Shown in pieces: positions 8,894 through 9,622 of a DNA stretch of 9,622 nt. Source of the DNA: Spirochaetia bacterium UBA5550 (GTDB lineage Bacteria > Spirochaetota > UBA4802 > UBA5550). The stretch lies in the NCBI GenBank assembly GCA_002425885.1, contig DINC01000238.1, positions 1,687-11,308 of the forward strand, written 5' to 3'. Made by a program: the position numbers and the translations under genes. Within the stretch, counting starts at the first letter, position 1. Every line of letters begins with the position of its first letter. Below the pieces are notes generated by a model that was not told where the DNA came from, did not search any database, and worked only from the letters and a program-made list of their open reading frames with translations.

Positions 8894-8923
8894 TGTAGAT
8901 GCGTATCGTGATACGCATCTACA
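8894..8923. repeat. Perfect palindrome between convergent genes (REP-like)
   Basis: TGTAGATGCGTATC (8894-8907) and GATACGCATCTACA (8910-8923) are perfect 14-bp arms separated only by GT. The element lies ten bases after the nfnB stop, and its right arm contains the TAG stop of the convergent membrane gene. No T run follows it on either strand, so it is not a standard intrinsic terminator, although a long stem can still impede polymerase or protect 3' ends. The TGTAG...CTACA frame with a GCGTAT/ATACGC core resembles intergenic palindromes I recall from other anaerobes. That family link is a recollection, not a search. Confidence 0.75.
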
Positions 8924-9497
8924 TGGCATTCCTTCTTCTCCTGAAATTTAAAGCAACCATCTGCCCCGCAAAGAAGACTCCGAATATAATATAAAACAGA
9001 ATTCCGCTGATAAATCCCCATACCCGCTCTGACATGAAGAATGCGGAGTAAACTATAAGTGCCGTATGCAGTGAAAATACCGCTGTAAGGATAAACATCA
9101 TCCTCCTCATGGCATTTATCCCCTCATCTGTGATATTCAGTTCCATATTTTTCATATATCTCCCTGTCATAGCCTTGAGGAAAATCTCAGGTCTTGCAGC
9201 CGCAGCTCCCAGGATTACACATATTACAAGTTCTATTGCAGCAGGTTTCAGTTTGAAGAAGATCGGTGTTTCTAACAGCAGTGATACTCCTCCGAGAAGT
9301 ATAAGAAATACTGTGTCAAAGAGAATAAATCTGTCCACACGCTGTTCTCTGATCCAGGTGAATATAAGTCCTGCAACACCAAAGGCCAGTGCCGCGCAAA
9401 GCCCGGCTTCCACTCCGTAAATTTCATCCACCGCAATAAATATAAAGAGCGGCAGCATTCCGGGGAGCATCTGTTTAAGAAGAACTGTAAACGGCAT
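8919..9497 (-). CDS. YciB/septation protein A (IspZ)-like inner-membrane protein
   Basis: This 192-residue, highly hydrophobic product has about six predicted membrane segments: residues 10-27, 31-49, 57-75, 85-102, 132-154 and 158-183. It ends in a basic tail, NFRRRRNAM, expected on the cytoplasmic side. Order and spacing recall YciB/IspZ: an N-terminal LPLFIFIAVDEIYG like the family's LPLxxFFxxYKxY, then FTWIREQRVDRF, a LGGVSLL helix, and FFKLKPAAIEL (80-90) like FIKWKPTVI. In E. coli YciB affects septation and envelope synthesis; that role here is inferred. The start at 9497 follows GGAGG six bases upstream. An ATG at 9548 would add 17 residues but overlaps the probable -35 element, so it is rejected. 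The gene converges on nfnB, and a palindrome provides its stop codon. It is also possible that this is only a distant YciB relative. Confidence 0.65.
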   Translation of the reverse strand: MPFTVLLKQMLPGMLPLFIFIAVDEIYGVEAGLCAALAFGVAGLIFTWIREQRVDRFILFDTVFLILLGGVSLLLETPIFFKLKPAAIELVICVILGAAAARPEIFLKAMTGRYMKNMELNITDEGINAMRRMMFILTAVFSLHTALIVYSAFFMSERVWGFISGILFYIIFGVFFAGQMVALNFRRRRNAM

Positions 9498-9519
9498 GAT
9501 TTTCCTCCATACGCAGATG

Positions 9520-9548
9520 AAATTAATAATGAGGTATTGGTATGTCAA
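9520..9548 (-). promoter_or_regulatory. Candidate promoter for the YciB-like gene
   Basis: On the minus strand, TTGACA (plus positions 9543-9548) is a perfect -35 hexamer. After 17 bases comes TAATTT (9520-9525), a weak -10; the overlapping TATTAA is a better match but is only 14 bases away. Transcription would begin around 9513, giving a short leader containing GGAGG at 9504-9508. Confidence 0.4.
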
Positions 9549-9579
9549 ACAGATAAAGGCTGGAAGAGTTAATGAATTG

Positions 9580-9622
9580 ATGAATTCAGATGAAGAAAAG
9601 AAAAAGCAGTATGATTTATTAT
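9580..9622 (+). CDS. Possible start of a divergent gene, cut by the window edge
   Basis: ATG at 9580 opens a frame that stays open to the window end and would read MNSDEEKKKQYDLL. GGAAGAG at 9562-9568 is a fair but distant ribosome binding site (11-base gap). The charged, helix-prone start is plausible for a cytoplasmic or DNA-associated protein, but 14 codons are too few to show coding. No function is proposed. Confidence 0.25.
   Translation, partial: MNSDEEKKKQYDLL

Noticed and set aside
8894..8923. Bidirectional intrinsic terminator for the convergent genes.
   Set aside because: The stem is excellent but neither strand has a T run after it. It is kept as a palindromic repeat of uncertain role.
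9498..9548. Earlier ATG adding 17 residues to the YciB-like protein.
   Set aside because: It would overlap the probable promoter, and the ATG at 9497 has a perfect GGAGG at good spacing.

Overview
The window carries central carbon, nitrogen and redox metabolism genes. Sequence alone supports a moderate-GC, probably anaerobic bacterium: the NfnA/NfnB (SudB/SudA) pair is typical of anaerobes, and starts are preceded by clear GGAG-type ribosome binding sites. The glutamate dehydrogenase and the PEP/pyruvate-binding protein would fit Spirochaetota or other anaerobic lineages. I cannot assign a phylum without searches. I saw no IS element, tRNA, rRNA, CRISPR array or phage gene.

Layout. Positions 2-418 hold the 3' end of an unrecognised gene. 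Positions 563-3163 encode an 866-residue protein with a degenerate RecA/KaiC-like N-terminus, a pyruvate phosphate dikinase/PEP synthase type ATP-grasp region and an unusual C-terminal domain. A perfect inverted repeat overlaps its probable promoter and abuts its ribosome binding site. Positions 3376-4731 encode an NADP-type glutamate dehydrogenase, closed by a strong intrinsic terminator. Positions 4983-6563 encode an aldehyde dehydrogenase with a C-terminal extension. An 81-base gap with an 11-bp hairpin separates it from nfnA and nfnB (6645-8884, 4-base overlap). A convergent YciB/septation-protein-A-like membrane protein occupies 8919-9497 on the minus strand. A perfect 14-bp-arm palindrome lies between the two convergent ends and supplies the membrane gene's stop codon. 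The last 125 bases contain that gene's probable promoter and perhaps the first codons of a divergent gene.

How the genes may work together (inference). Nfn couples NADPH, NADH and ferredoxin pools. The aldehyde dehydrogenase makes reduced NAD(P) and glutamate dehydrogenase can consume NADPH to assimilate ammonium, so the middle of the window is a redox/nitrogen neighbourhood. The ATP-grasp protein has no phosphohistidine or PEP-barrel domain, so it is probably not a true PEP synthase. It is the least explained gene here, and I found no evidence of a complete new defence or mobile system.
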